From Telmatactis stephensoni (taxonomy: Eukaryota; Cnidaria; Anthozoa; Actiniaria; Isophelliidae), in NCBI GenBank assembly GCA_029948255.1, contig JALIZF010001537.1, positions 248,001-312,000 on the forward strand: 64,000 nt of DNA, given 5' to 3'. The position numbers and the translations under genes were made by a program. Positions 54,830-64,000 of the stretch are shown here, one piece after another. Under the pieces are notes generated by a model that saw only the letters and a list, made by a program, of their open reading frames with translations, ran no database searches and was not told the origin of the DNA. Within the stretch, counting starts at the first letter, position 1. Each line of letters opens with the position of its first letter.

Positions 54830-56146
54830 TCAGGAGGCCTTACTTGGATTCATAATACTAAGACGCTTTTGTAATCTATCTCTATCAAATGGTACTTGTG
54901 AGATTGTCGGTGAGACTTTATATACGTGTGTTATATCAGAAAATCCCTCAACAGGGTTAATTTTGGAGGCCAGAGTTGGTCCTACTGCTATGAAATAATC
55001 ATTCATAGCCTCTGCTTTGATGGAATCATCAAGGATAAGGTTATTTTGATCATCCTTGACAGGGCTAGTTGGGGATTGCTTCTTTTTATTAGTTAATTTC
55101 CCAACTAACCTCCAAAAGTCTTTGCTGGATTTTGTGTTTGCAAACTTTCCTTTCCAGTAATCTGCTTCAGCAATCCTCAGGAGATTTGTGACTTCATTTC
55201 TTAGTGTTTTATATTCATCCCATGATGTTCTGGATCCTGTTTGTTTTGCATGCTTAAGGGCAAGAAACCGCAAATTCATGGTTTTCCTTATATGAGAATT
55301 CATCCATGGCAGACTGTTGGAATGGACTTTAACCTTCCTTTCAGTCAGGTGTTCATTCAGTATGTTCTTGTAAAGTGTTTCCCAAGCCCATGCTATATCA
55401 TCAATGTCATCAAAGATGTCGATCACTGACCAAGGAGCACATTCCATATCATATTTGAGGTTCTTGAGATTGACATGCTTGTAGTTTTTAACAGTGACAT
55501 ACCTTGGGGGCGTCTTGTCTTTATAGAAGTTTAGTGTACCATAAATAAGGCAGTGATCAGATAGACCAGGATCAAAAGTTCCTGAGGAAGTTATTTTAGA
55601 AGTGTCACTTGTGATAAGGAGATCAATAATAGTGGATGTAGTTTCAGTTATCCTTGTTGGTTCCTTAATTACATTATGTAAATCCAGACTACCAAGAATT
55701 CTTAAAAGCCTTCTACCTTCATATCCTCTTGCAAGTAAGTCAGAATTTAAATCGCCCAAGATCACAACATTTTTTCTTTTCTTTGCTATCAATTCCAGGC
55801 ACTCATAAAACTTGTTGTAGAAACTGTAGTCATCTGGTGGTCTGTATACACATCCAAGGAGTACTTTTTGTGATCTGATTGTTATATCAATCCAAACTGC
55901 TTCAATATCTGACTTTAGATCTTCTCTTTCAAAAATGTGGAGCTTCTCAGAGTAATATATGAGGCATCCACCACCTTCTTTGTGTTTTCTGTCTAATCTG
56001 GCAATCTTGAATCCATCTATAGCTAAAGTTCCAGAGAGAATTTTCTCATCTAAATGGGTCTCTGTAATAGCCAGTACATTCAATTTAGTTTCTTGAAGAA
56101 GAAATTTAATCTCGCTCAGCTTATGAAGTAGACTTCTTACATTCAA
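54830..56146 (-). CDS. LINE APE-type endonuclease and linker
   Basis: 438 open codons. Endonuclease motifs: MNVRSLLHKLSEIKFLL (Asn), VLAITETHLDE (catalytic Glu), VLLGCVYRPP, VILGDLNSDLL (Asp/Asn pair) and GLSDHCLIYG (Ser-Asp-His). The linker (SLPWMNSHIRKTM, EADYWKGKFANTK, DFWRLVGKLTNKKK) leads to RT in the next frame. It nicks target DNA to prime reverse transcription. The open frame suggests a fairly young copy. Confidence 0.85.
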   Translation of the reverse strand: MNVRSLLHKLSEIKFLLQETKLNVLAITETHLDEKILSGTLAIDGFKIARLDRKHKEGGGCLIYYSEKLHIFEREDLKSDIEAVWIDITIRSQKVLLGCVYRPPDDYSFYNKFYECLELIAKKRKNVVILGDLNSDLLARGYEGRRLLRILGSLDLHNVIKEPTRITETTSTIIDLLITSDTSKITSSGTFDPGLSDHCLIYGTLNFYKDKTPPRYVTVKNYKHVNLKNLKYDMECAPWSVIDIFDDIDDIAWAWETLYKNILNEHLTERKVKVHSNSLPWMNSHIRKTMNLRFLALKHAKQTGSRTSWDEYKTLRNEVTNLLRIAEADYWKGKFANTKSSKDFWRLVGKLTNKKKQSPTSPVKDDQNNLILDDSIKAEAMNDYFIAVGPTLASKINPVEGFSDITHVYKVSPTISQVPFDRDRLQKRLSIMNPSKAS

Positions 56147-56717
56147 ATGAGCAATTCGTAGCCCTTTTTTATCAATTTAGATTCCAGCTCTCTATACAAG
56201 CAAGAATTATCATTGTTTCACCCACAGTTTCACCCACAGTTAGTGTGGCAATGTTCGCGTTCGTGTTAGAATTACAAAGACAGACAGGACATGTCCATTG
56301 CAAGTTCGCATTATTAAGCATCTGATCGTAAGATTTGGGTGTGATGTTACCACATTTAATGTGTGACCTAAACTTGCATATCTCTCACATGGAACAGCTC
56401 TGTGATTTACGGCAATAGTTCTTGAGCATATCCAAGCACTTAGGTTTCTCACTTTTACGTTGTTTTACTGAGTTTGTTCGCGTTGCAGGTCCAGGATTGA
56501 GAGACACATCGCCACTGTTGAACAATCCTAGTTAGTTGAAAGCACGAATCGCAGTTTGGATAGTAGTTTATTTTGGCTCCAAAGTACTGTTTGCCACGAC
56601 ATATGGTCGCCACTCTACGAGAGTGCAGGAGAACATTTGTAGACATAAATTCATCAATTCTTGCATTCCGCCCTTTCTGAAGTATAGAGAAACCATCCCA
56701 ATTCCTTAAATGAGCCA

Positions 56718-57374
56718 TTAGGAGGCTTTATAGCTGATAATATAACTAGTAATGGCACGATGTTTCGAAAAATGGCAGGAGCTAAAAAATGCCCCGCCAT
56801 CTTGGATCCACAGGCTAAGGCCATCAAACGTCGAAATCGAAGCTTGCACTTCAGCTAGAGTTTCTGGACATTTTATATGATCATTCCTTATATCGTACAA
56901 AGCATTTACTACATCCTGTACTGCTTCAATAGCTGTTGTTTTCCCTACACAGAATGCTGAAGCCATACAGAGGTATGTATTTCCGTGAGCCAAGCGATAG
57001 AGCCCAAACGCAAGCACTTTGGATGGTGGTAAACAGTCCCTGAATATTGAGTTTTGCCGGACCAATCTTGGACCCAAGATATTAAGGATTACATTAAATG
57101 TATCACGGTTCATCCTCAGTAATCGCATGAAGTGGTCGTGAATATTGAACCCCGATTCTGCTGTACGGGGAATCTGCCAAGCGTAGGGAACAAAATGCAT
57201 TCGGCGATGTTGACGATTTCTTCTTCTAAGGACAGCCGTATTTAACAGGGCCATGTGTGCTGACATCCACATCTCATACAAAACAAAGAAAGAAAACACC
57301 TGCTGTTGCTGATGTTGAATAAAAAGGAAAATTAATATCACTGTAGTAAAGCAAATCCCTTGGTTGGGATTCAT
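56718..57374 (-). pseudogene. PIF/Harbinger nuclease, N-terminal part only
   Basis: 218 codons. After a short N-terminus the frame reads HDHFMRLLRMNRDTFNVILN, LGPRLVRQNS and FGLYRLAHGNTYLCMASAFC, then VGKTTAIEAVQDVVNALY, the conserved N-terminal half of HARBI1-type nucleases. The catalytic AIDGxH motif and all downstream sequence are missing: after ASISTFDGLS the frame leaves the family and the LINE begins close by. Confidence 0.7.
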
Positions 57375-57769
57375 TATTCATCCGTGTCTTCTGGCGGGAA
57401 GTTTTGTTTACAATATCAAAATTGGCGAGAAGTGAAGCTGAAATCTAATACCAAATGGCTATATGACCTCAAGCAATTGATTTTTTGTAATGCGACTCTA
57501 AATTTGAGAACAAATATTTACCCTTCCGGTACTCTGTTTCAAATTTTTAGAAAACTTTTTCACTGCAAATCTTAAATCTTAGCTGTAATGTGACTTGGCT
57601 CATAAACATTTAGATGATATATTCTTTATCTTATCAGCAGGAAGTATAAACTATACTATTATATGTAAAGTATAACAATAAGAATATGACAATCCATATG
57701 ACCGTATTTCTTGGTTCCCAGATAATATTTCCATCTATAAAGGATTAATATCAAGCAGGGTTTTTCTGC
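57375..57769. other. Spacer, no gene recognised
   Basis: AT-rich region between the Harbinger and MULE relics. Nothing assigned. Confidence 0.4.
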
Positions 57770-59850
57770 CTATATAATATTAATGTTTAATGCATTGGAG
57801 TGGATATATGATCGTTGGTCTTCATCAAGTTTTAGGAAATCTTCTCTAGATATGAAAACCCCTCCGTCAAAATATTTCAATTGAATATGCAAGAATGACA
57901 AATGGTAATAGGTGTTCATGAAGTTGGTACTGTAGTGAAAACGACTTGTATTTTCATCCCTCATGATTCGTGTGTCTATATGTTTTATCACTATGTTTTT
58001 GGGAGCTTTCCTGTACAAATCGACAAAGTGATCACCGCACCCATAACAAACTTTCACATTACTCGGAAGCTCCACCAAATAGTATTTATGAGGGGACATA
58101 CCAGAATTCCATTCAGCATTTACCTGTAAGTTACCGTTTGGCGCATAAAGATTAGAGTGATTGTTTGCGTTTGCTGAAGGATTTTGGGACCAAGGAAATG
58201 CGTTAGTAGGTTGATAGTTTTTTAAGTAACTATTAGTGTTAATATTGAAATTACCAGTGGTAGGTGGTGGTGCCTGATGTGATGCGTTATAAGAAGTACA
58301 AGTGGTAGATTGCAAGTTTGCTATGTTACTGTTAGCGTTAAAATGGAAATTAGAAGCAGCTGGAGGAATATGAGGATGTGGATTATAAGCATTAAATGTT
58401 GCAGGTTGGTTATTACTTGTGTTCATATTGTTAACAGTCCATGGCACCTGATTTGAAGTGTTATTAGTCAATGATGATTGTTGCTGTAAGTCTCCTGTCT
58501 TTTTATTGCCAGTGGTGCCTTTCCGTTTCTGTCGCTTGACTGCAGGAGGCTGATAGCCCGACTCTGGTTCTACCAGCAGTCCGTTGTAATTAGCCAAATT
58601 TAAAAGATCCTGGCCACTGCATTTACCTATTTCCACTGAACTGTTATGGGAAATTTTCTTCCTGGCTGTATAGGATGGTCCTGAACCACCCGTGGACAAC
58701 CCCACCTCCAATGATTTTAACGAAGCAGCTAGAAGTGCCCTGTCCCTTGCATCTGCGTAGGTCGCCTCGAGAAGAGAAAGATTGGGTTGGTCACGATGAG
58801 ACCATCCGGCATGAATAACTTCTGCCTGATTCATTCTTGGACTTGCACTTGGTGCAAATGCTCTGAAGATGAACGTGCGATGTGCATCCCAACAATTAAA
58901 CCAAGATGAGAGGAATGTTCTCTTTTCATCGTCTCCTATAAAGGCCTCTATTTCTTTTTTTGCAATCAGATAATTTTCTTACAAAGTAGAGTTGAGGAGT
59001 TTGCCGCAAAGTTCACAGAATCTATCCGATTCTTTGTCTCCTAGTTTTAAAGCCATCCTGTTCAAGTTTTGCTTGAAATGAAATTTGCAGCTTTTGATTT
59101 TTGACAGGACTCTCTCCCCAAAGACAGCTTCCAAACCATTCATGTTGGCCCCTGCCATATCTGTGCACCATCTGCAAGGATTAAAACTTTCCTTATTATC
59201 AACCTTGGAGATGCACTCATTGAACAGCTTCCAGAACAGTTCAATATTCACAGAATCTTCATTTTCTGTTTCCATTATTGCTAATGGAATTTGTTTTTTA
59301 AGCAATGGATGGTATGTATTTGCTGTAAGAGTGACAAAGTTCCTACACCTTTTCACCTTTCCATCACAAAGGCAATATTCGTCTCATAAAATGTTCACCA
59401 GATACGTTCATATCAATGGCAATCTTTATTTGTTCCTTGCTTGTTTTGAAAACAAACGAAGGAAGATCCGGATTACCACGCCTATCATTCATTTTGTAAA
59501 CAAAGAGGATCCTTTTTATCACTGTACTCTTTAAAGCTTAATAAAGCCTCGAAATTTTCGCTGCTTGGATTGATATCTTTTTTAATCTTTTGTTTTTGGT
59601 TCTCAATCCATTTCCTATCTACCATGTGTTTTTTTTCTATCTTGTCCCATCCCTCTTTGTTTCTTAAGGACGAAATTAAAATAGCTGACTGGACTTCAGC
59701 AGGTTTGAGGTGTGGGTTCTTCTGAAGCATTTCTTTCACATTTTCATTTTTTTCTTGAATTGGTATTACCGGACAAGTATGGTTGCCACAGTGATAAACT
59801 TTAAGGACTTCCTTCACATGAGAAGTACCTTCTTGCTCCACAGCAAACAA
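57770..59850 (-). pseudogene. Mutator-like (MULE) transposase relic
   Basis: Minus blocks: 59850-59485 (zinc-like YHCGNHTCPV, Lys-rich), 59480-59370 in another frame (NDRRGNPDLPSFVFKTS), 59356-58979 with the MULE core (VTLTANTYHPLLKKQIPLAI, MWCTD-type DMAGANMNGLEAVFGE, CKFHFKQNLNRMALKL), then 58834-57770 with an Asn/Pro-rich linker and a C-terminal CYGCGDHFVDLYRKAP .. NTYYHLSFLHIQLKYF domain. The order DDE core, CKFHFKQ, low-complexity linker, CxGC domain is one I associate with a large cnidarian MULE family (from memory). Frameshifts near 59500, 59365 and 58970 show decay. Confidence 0.65.
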
Positions 59851-60074
59851 ATTCTCCTTTATATTCTATACACTCTGTGAACGAGCATAAAGCATTTACT
59901 AGCTTAACTGCATTATCACATTAACAACAGACACAATTACAGTGGGGCGGGCATCTCGTTTTATTCATGCCCCCCCCCCTCGACGATAAAGAAAGGAACG
60001 AAATATAGTGCACAAAACAATATCAAAAAGAACTCGAGACTTTTTTTTTCACACAGCTTTATTCATGTTAGACA
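59851..60074. other. Spacer with short homopolymer runs
   Basis: Contains runs of C (near 59973) and T (near 60042). No gene. Confidence 0.5.
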
Positions 60075-60697
60075 CATTCATATCTGATTAACGCTTATGC
60101 AAGCTTTCACATAGCCATCTTTTGCAGTCTCCGATCTCCATCGGCCATGGTGTTTAAACAAACGGTCACTCACGCCAGCATTCGCCACAGCTGTTGCACC
60201 ACCACTTCGTAGACTGTGCAGTCCAAAATTATCTTTAGCAAAGCCAACACTCTCAAATGCATTTCTCGCATTCTTGTGTAACTCATTCCCTCCGAACGAA
60301 GTTTATAACTTTTAGTTGACTTAACAAATTGTAAACTACGAAAAAATCGCTCGCTACAGTCAAGATTCATACCATCTGCATTCACGTATCTTAGCAAAAT
60401 ATTAAATGGGCAACAACAATCATTACTTTGGGCCAGAAGCACTTTAGCGCTGTCTCTATAGATGTCTGTCTTACTCTGCGCAATGTAAAGTTCCACAAAG
60501 CTAGATGAATCTTTCGAACAGAATTTTACATCACAGCAACGCAGGCCAGCAAGTTCATTAAATTGGAGAAAACCATGGAAAGCTGTCACACAAATCGCCG
60601 CCAAGCGCAGGTCCGATAGACTGGCTTGAGCAGATGCATACTTTAGGCAAACTTTAAATATCATGTCACGCGTAACAGGCTCTTTCTTACACACCAT
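60075..60697 (-). pseudogene. Second tyrosine recombinase of the 41.7-kb type
   Basis: From 60697 the frame reads LRLAAICVTAFHGFLQFNEL, the core-binding to catalytic transition with its first Arg (LRCCDVKFC), then LYIAQSKTDIYRDSAKVLLA. A frameshift near 60260 moves it to GLHSLRSGGATAVANAGVSD and LFKHHGRWRSETAKDGYVK (His-x-x-Arg and Tyr). This copy keeps the N-terminal half missing from the 41.7-kb copy. No P or Q repeat was found next to it. Confidence 0.75.
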
Positions 60698-61953
60698 ACT
60701 TTATTGAGACTTGTATTCTTAACTTTCTACATCATTTGTTTATATTTCGATTGATTTTGGAAGAAAATTAGTACAAGTCATGTACTAACGGCACGGTGTC
60801 CTGTTGCATGACCTCAACCTATAGGCAAAAACCTCTCGTTCGTTTATATTTACCAATGGTCAAAGTAATCATCCAAAATTTCTATCAATTTTGAAACATT
60901 TTTTGGTACCCACGACTTTTACCCACGACCCACAACTTTGTACCCACTACCCACGACCCACGACAGTTAGGGAACTCGATTTTCATAAAGTGCTGTGGAT
61001 TAGCTCTTTCTCCTGTGCATAATAATTAAAGTCTATGTAATTATTTTCGTATTTTTTTACACTTGGAAAAGAAGTAAAGTCATTCATACAAATAATTGTA
61101 TAATGCTACTATCTTTGATGGAATCTTACTTCAGCACACTTCGCCTTTCTTTGATGTTGGCCGCAGTGGTAACTGCCTTAATAAAGACACATTAAGCTAT
61201 TTGTTTGTGCTTCACGTGTATTTTTATAAAATAATCAAAGGTCTCAATGACACAACTCACTGATACAGCTAGCACACAAGCCAATTCCTAAAGGAAAAAC
61301 TTATGCACCAAAGTAAATCCCAAAGGGGAAGGGAAGAGGGGAGAGGGGAGAGTGCAACTAAAATAAGGGGTTTTGAAAGTGTTTGCAGTCCCCCCAGTCA
61401 GGCATTTGATAATTATCTGGGTCCCGGGACACATAAATGTTAAGAAATATTAAGCATGTTTGATCATTTTGTTTCCCAACCGTCGGGGTTTAGACAAAAA
61501 AATTTAACTCTGGATCAAATCGCACCCTTTTTCCTGCACTCCTCTCCCCTTCGGGGTTTACTTTGACAGCTTTGTTTAGGGTATGAGCACTAACAGTGAG
61601 CAACATAAATAGTTCTATTTTATGAAAGGCATTTAACTGTGGTAGTTTTATATGTCTTTAATTCATGTGTAAAGATGTAAATGGCAAATTTCGATATTAC
61701 TGTAAACACTTCTGTATCTTGAATCAAAGCCCCACTCATAGACAATTAGTTGTGAACAACTGGTTGTGAAATTATAAAATACCAAAGAACTTTCAACTGA
61801 ATCTAAACTGGCTGTGTGCTTAGCTTTTGTTTGTCAAATTCTAGAACGTACAGCTGAATGAGTACACTGAGAAAGGTTGTGATCAAATGCACATTGGAAT
61901 GTAGCTGTTTGGATAGAATGTGGAGTCTGAGCGAATGTTGAAAGTTGCTTTAT
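60698..61953. other. Spacer with short repeats and a MITE
   Basis: Holds a run of degenerate ACCCACGACCCACAA units (about 60904-60965) and the inverted-repeat element at 61309-61565. No coding sequence supported. Confidence 0.5.
61309..61565. mobile_element. MITE with CAAAGTAAAYCCC termini
   Basis: The left end CAAAGTAAATCCCAAAGGGG and right end CCCCTTCGGGGTTTACTTTG are inverted copies; both are followed inward by G/A-rich or C/T-rich GAGGGGAGAG-type tracts. Non-coding, 257 bp. Confidence 0.8.
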
Positions 61954-62922
61954 TCATTCACAAATTGGGTCATATTCACCAGCGTGGCCAGCTGCTGTCG
62001 ACCTCAATGCTTTGTTCGCGCAACATGGAGACGACTTAGCACCAAATATGTGCACCGTCATTTTGTACTCCTCCGGTGGATCATCTAAACTGCCGGACCA
62101 CCACAGAAAGCGAAGAGCTTCGGTGTCCTCACTGACGAGTACCTGGTAAAACATCGCTTCTACATCTGCGGTGAAGGCGGACTGCTCTTCACGGAATCGA
62201 ATTAGTACACCGGCCAGATCGTTGGTGAGACATGGACCTTGTAAAAGGTTGTCGTTTAAAGAAGTGTCACTGAACTTTGCGGCTGCATCGAACACTACGC
62301 GTATCTTTCCAGGTTTTTTTGGATTTGAAACTGGGTGGTGAGGTAGATACCAGGTTTTGGGTCCTGATTTCTTTGATTCCTCTTCTGTAAGCTTTACTGC
62401 GTAACCTTTGGCTAGGTAGTCCTCCATCACCTTCCTGTATTTCACCAGCAATTCAGAATCACGCTGTAGGCGTTCTTTGAGGTGCTTCAATCTCGCTTCG
62501 GCCAAGACACGATTATCGGGAAGTGTTGGATTAGGTGACTTCCACAGCAGACCCATCTTGTAGTTGCTGCCGTTCTTGCACATGGTATTGTCAATTATCT
62601 TTACGGCTCTTTGGTCTTCGACGGACATTGGTTTTTCGCACGTTGGTTGAAGTCCATAGGACTCTACTTTCCAGAACTTTTCTAGCTGCTCATTTAGCAT
62701 GATGTCCTCTCCGCGAGAGTGGTTGATGTTTGCTTTCTCAGTTGTAGGTAGACTGGTGCTGCCAAGAACACTCCAACCAAGGCTAGAGCGTATGGCGATG
62801 GGCTCATCTGCTTTACCCTTTCTCACTTCCAGAGGTATAAAGGCTTCTTGGACATTGGTTCCAATGAGGACAGATATCTTCTTTCTGTCGACATCTGGGA
62901 AGGGAACTCCTTGTAGATGCAA
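61954..62922 (-). CDS. BEL/Pao reverse transcriptase (partial)
   Basis: 322 open codons. RT motifs: [59 protein letters not shown] (first catalytic Asp), EALRFLWW and [17 protein letters not shown]. The YxDD box lies beyond the truncation. The N-terminal part ([27 protein letters not shown]) is the protease-to-RT linker. Confidence 0.85.
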   Translation of the reverse strand: MHLQGVPFPDVDRKKISVLIGTNVQEAFIPLEVRKGKADEPIAIRSSLGWSVLGSTSLPTTEKANINHSRGEDIMLNEQLEKFWKVESYGLQPTCEKPMSVEDQRAVKIIDNTMCKNGSNYKMGLLWKSPNPTLPDNRVLAEARLKHLKERLQRDSELLVKYRKVMEDYLAKGYAVKLTEEESKKSGPKTWYLPHHPVSNPKKPGKIRVVFDAAAKFSDTSLNDNLLQGPCLTNDLAGVLIRFREEQSAFTADVEAMFYQVLVSEDTEALRFLWWSGSLDDPPEEYKMTVHIFGAKSSPCCANKALRSTAAGHAGEYDPICE

Positions 62923-62935
62923 TAGCTGGCATCCT

Positions 62936-63391
62936 TCAGAGCTTTAGCATGTTTAAGGGGATGGCGAGCTCCTTGGTCACCCAGGCAGATTCAACACAGA
63001 CTTGAGTGTTGTTGTTGCCATGGACCGCTGCTAGTTTAAAGTCTACCTTTATTCCAGTGTGATGAGTGTTACTTTCGTTGACTGTTGAAATCAAGAGTTT
63101 ACTTGGGTTACCTTTCATCCCCAGTAGCATGACGAGTGAAGGATCAATCATGGTTATGTCAGATCCGGAATCCAATAGTCCATACGTAGTTAATGAGTGT
63201 CCTGCATCACTAATTACTCTGATTGGCATAACTTGTAGTAAGACATCACTAGTCGAAGCTGCATTGACATCACTAGGTATTGTGTAAGATTTCCCAGATG
63301 GAATGTTCGCTTCTTGTTCACATTTTGGCTTCGATTGTCCTTCTGAGTTGGCTTGATGCGCAGTTCGCACACCTTCGTCGAAGTGTAGCAT
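62936..63391 (-). CDS. BEL/Pao aspartic protease
   Basis: 151 codons with active-site motif [16 protein letters not shown] (Asp-Ser-Gly) and a flap-like LLMxxxG stretch ([12 protein letters not shown]). It overlaps the gag frame upstream and precedes RT in a different frame, as separate domains of a frameshifted polyprotein. Confidence 0.75.
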   Translation of the reverse strand: MLHFDEGVRTAHQANSEGQSKPKCEQEANIPSGKSYTIPSDVNAASTSDVLLQVMPIRVISDAGHSLTTYGLLDSGSDITMIDPSLVMLLGMKGNPSKLLISTVNESNTHHTGIKVDFKLAAVHGNNNTQVCVESAWVTKELAIPLNMLKL

Positions 63392-63968
63392 AGTGTGGTG
63401 TGGTCTTCTGCAACCCGGAGCGCGGTATCTGCCTGAGCTGTGCTGTTGAGCTTAAGCAATTGAAACACAAGTGTTTACTCTTTACAAAGTCATTCCTCTC
63501 CTTGATTGTCTTGGACTTGAACAGATCGCAGTGATACAAACGATGAGGTTTAGAACATAACTCACACTCCTGATCTTTACTTGTAGTAGAGGTTGCGAAT
63601 GATGACACTCTCGGCAGTGCAGGCTTAGCCTTCGGAATAGTGGTTGGCTTCACACTCGTTGCTGTAACCTCAGAAGACGACTTCGAGAGGAAAGGATGGT
63701 TAACGATGTCAGCTCTATCTCGTAGAAACAGGACCACGTCCTTGAAGGATGGTAATGTTTGCCCCTTACGTTCGAGTTTGCTCAGATGCTCTACAAACTT
63801 AGATTGCATCCATTTGGGCAAACGGGATATTAGTTTCTCCAAATTGTTCGTGTTCATTTCAGATAAGTAACCCATCGCGTCCAGCGTGTCATAGTTTGCT
63901 TGAACCATGTCGGCGAAATGCTGTAGTGCTTGTCTATCGTTGGGTTGTATGACTGGGCCTTTCGTCAT
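63318..63968 (-). CDS. BEL/Pao gag, C-terminal part
   Basis: 216 codons. Capsid-like region (NDRQALQHFADMVQANYDTL, KLISRLPKWMQSKFVEHL), a Ser/Pro linker, and zinc-knuckle cysteines QECELCSKPHRLYHCD and SKHLCFNCLSS. Its N-terminus lies beyond the right edge. Confidence 0.8.
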   Translation of the reverse strand: MTKGPVIQPNDRQALQHFADMVQANYDTLDAMGYLSEMNTNNLEKLISRLPKWMQSKFVEHLSKLERKGQTLPSFKDVVLFLRDRADIVNHPFLSKSSSEVTATSVKPTTIPKAKPALPRVSSFATSTTSKDQECELCSKPHRLYHCDLFKSKTIKERNDFVKSKHLCFNCLSSTAQLRQIPRSGLQKTTPHYATLRRRCANCASSQLRRTIEAKM

Positions 63969-64000
63969 TGCCTCTACACAGGCCTTGACAATGTGGTACG

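Larger units (their letters stand above)
53430..56460 (-). mobile_element. CR1-type LINE with PHD-like, endonuclease and RT domains
   Basis: Minus order: a PHD-like zinc segment (about 56460-56200, TIAVNHRAVPCERY, KCGNITPKSYDQML, WTCPVCLCN, with a frame change), an APE endonuclease, then RT. It reaches from about 56460 to beyond 53430, where the last RT-tail codons (GTLSWNFIPDTLK) fade out. The 5' part adjoins a Harbinger frame that ends abruptly at 56718, suggesting this LINE interrupted it. Nearly full length but with several frame breaks. Confidence 0.8.
61954..64000 (-). mobile_element. BEL/Pao retrotransposon, 5' part (runs off the window)
   Basis: Minus order gag (from beyond the right edge to about 63320), protease (about 63391-62936), RT (62922-61954). 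RT ends after [18 protein letters not shown], so RNase H, integrase and the 3' LTR are missing on the left: the copy is 3'-truncated. Gag-PR-RT with an LDSGSD protease and RT motif [15 protein letters not shown] is typical of BEL/Pao. Confidence 0.85.

Overview
The window is invertebrate nuclear DNA, most likely from a cnidarian and probably an anthozoan (coral or sea anemone). Coding segments are split by short GT..AG introns, spacers are AT-rich, and the repeat content is very high: DIRS-like tyrosine-recombinase retroelements, Ty3/gypsy, BEL/Pao, CR1/L2-type LINEs, PIF/Harbinger, Mutator-like and integrase-like DNA transposons, many MITEs and tRNA-like SINEs. A P2RX7 C-terminal-domain gene fits the same picture. 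The organism call is an inference, because no single-copy marker gene was found.

Layout. 1-4.45 kb: an intact-looking minus-strand gene of at least ten exons with an N-terminal C2H2 finger and a run of duplicated short exons; it runs off the left edge. 8.1-12.5 kb: a six-exon minus-strand gene with a zinc domain, an F-box, a coiled coil and a DDE-type core whose motif order resembles RAG1/Transib; it carries a stop and a frameshift. 13.5-17.3 kb: decayed exons of two unrecognised genes. 18.3-19.2 kb: a duplicated repeat and a MITE. 19.2-28.0 kb: a DIRS-like element (gag, RT/RNase H, tyrosine recombinase) split by a Ty3/gypsy element inserted into its gag. 28.7-37.3 kb: an 8.6-kb DNA transposon with long inverted termini carrying an integrase-like transposase (catalytic-Glu segment deleted) and an oppositely oriented RING-finger gene. 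40.0-41.4 kb: a P2RX7_C-domain gene. 41.45-43.42 kb: a compact tyrosine-recombinase element built from two terminal repeats, each present twice. 44.7-48.4 kb: a LINE fragment with a 2A-like motif and relics of three more gene families, one resembling the RAG1 N-terminal zinc region. 49.5-51.8 kb: inverted copies of a Harbinger-like segment flanking part of a PIF1-like helicase. 53.4-56.5 kb: a PHD/endonuclease/RT LINE next to a cut-off Harbinger transposase. 57.8-59.9 kb: a Mutator-like transposase relic. 60.1-60.7 kb: a second recombinase of the 41.7-kb type. 62-64 kb: the 5' part of a BEL/Pao element running off the right edge.

Almost every protein here is mobile-element machinery or looks derived from it. 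The clearest candidates for host genes, or for recently active elements, are the intact split gene at the left edge and the RING gene inside the inverted-repeat element, since both keep frame across every predicted splice site. Nearly all other coding stretches are broken by stops or frameshifts. Exon limits were read by eye from splice consensus and reading-frame continuity; family names rest on remembered motifs, not database searches.
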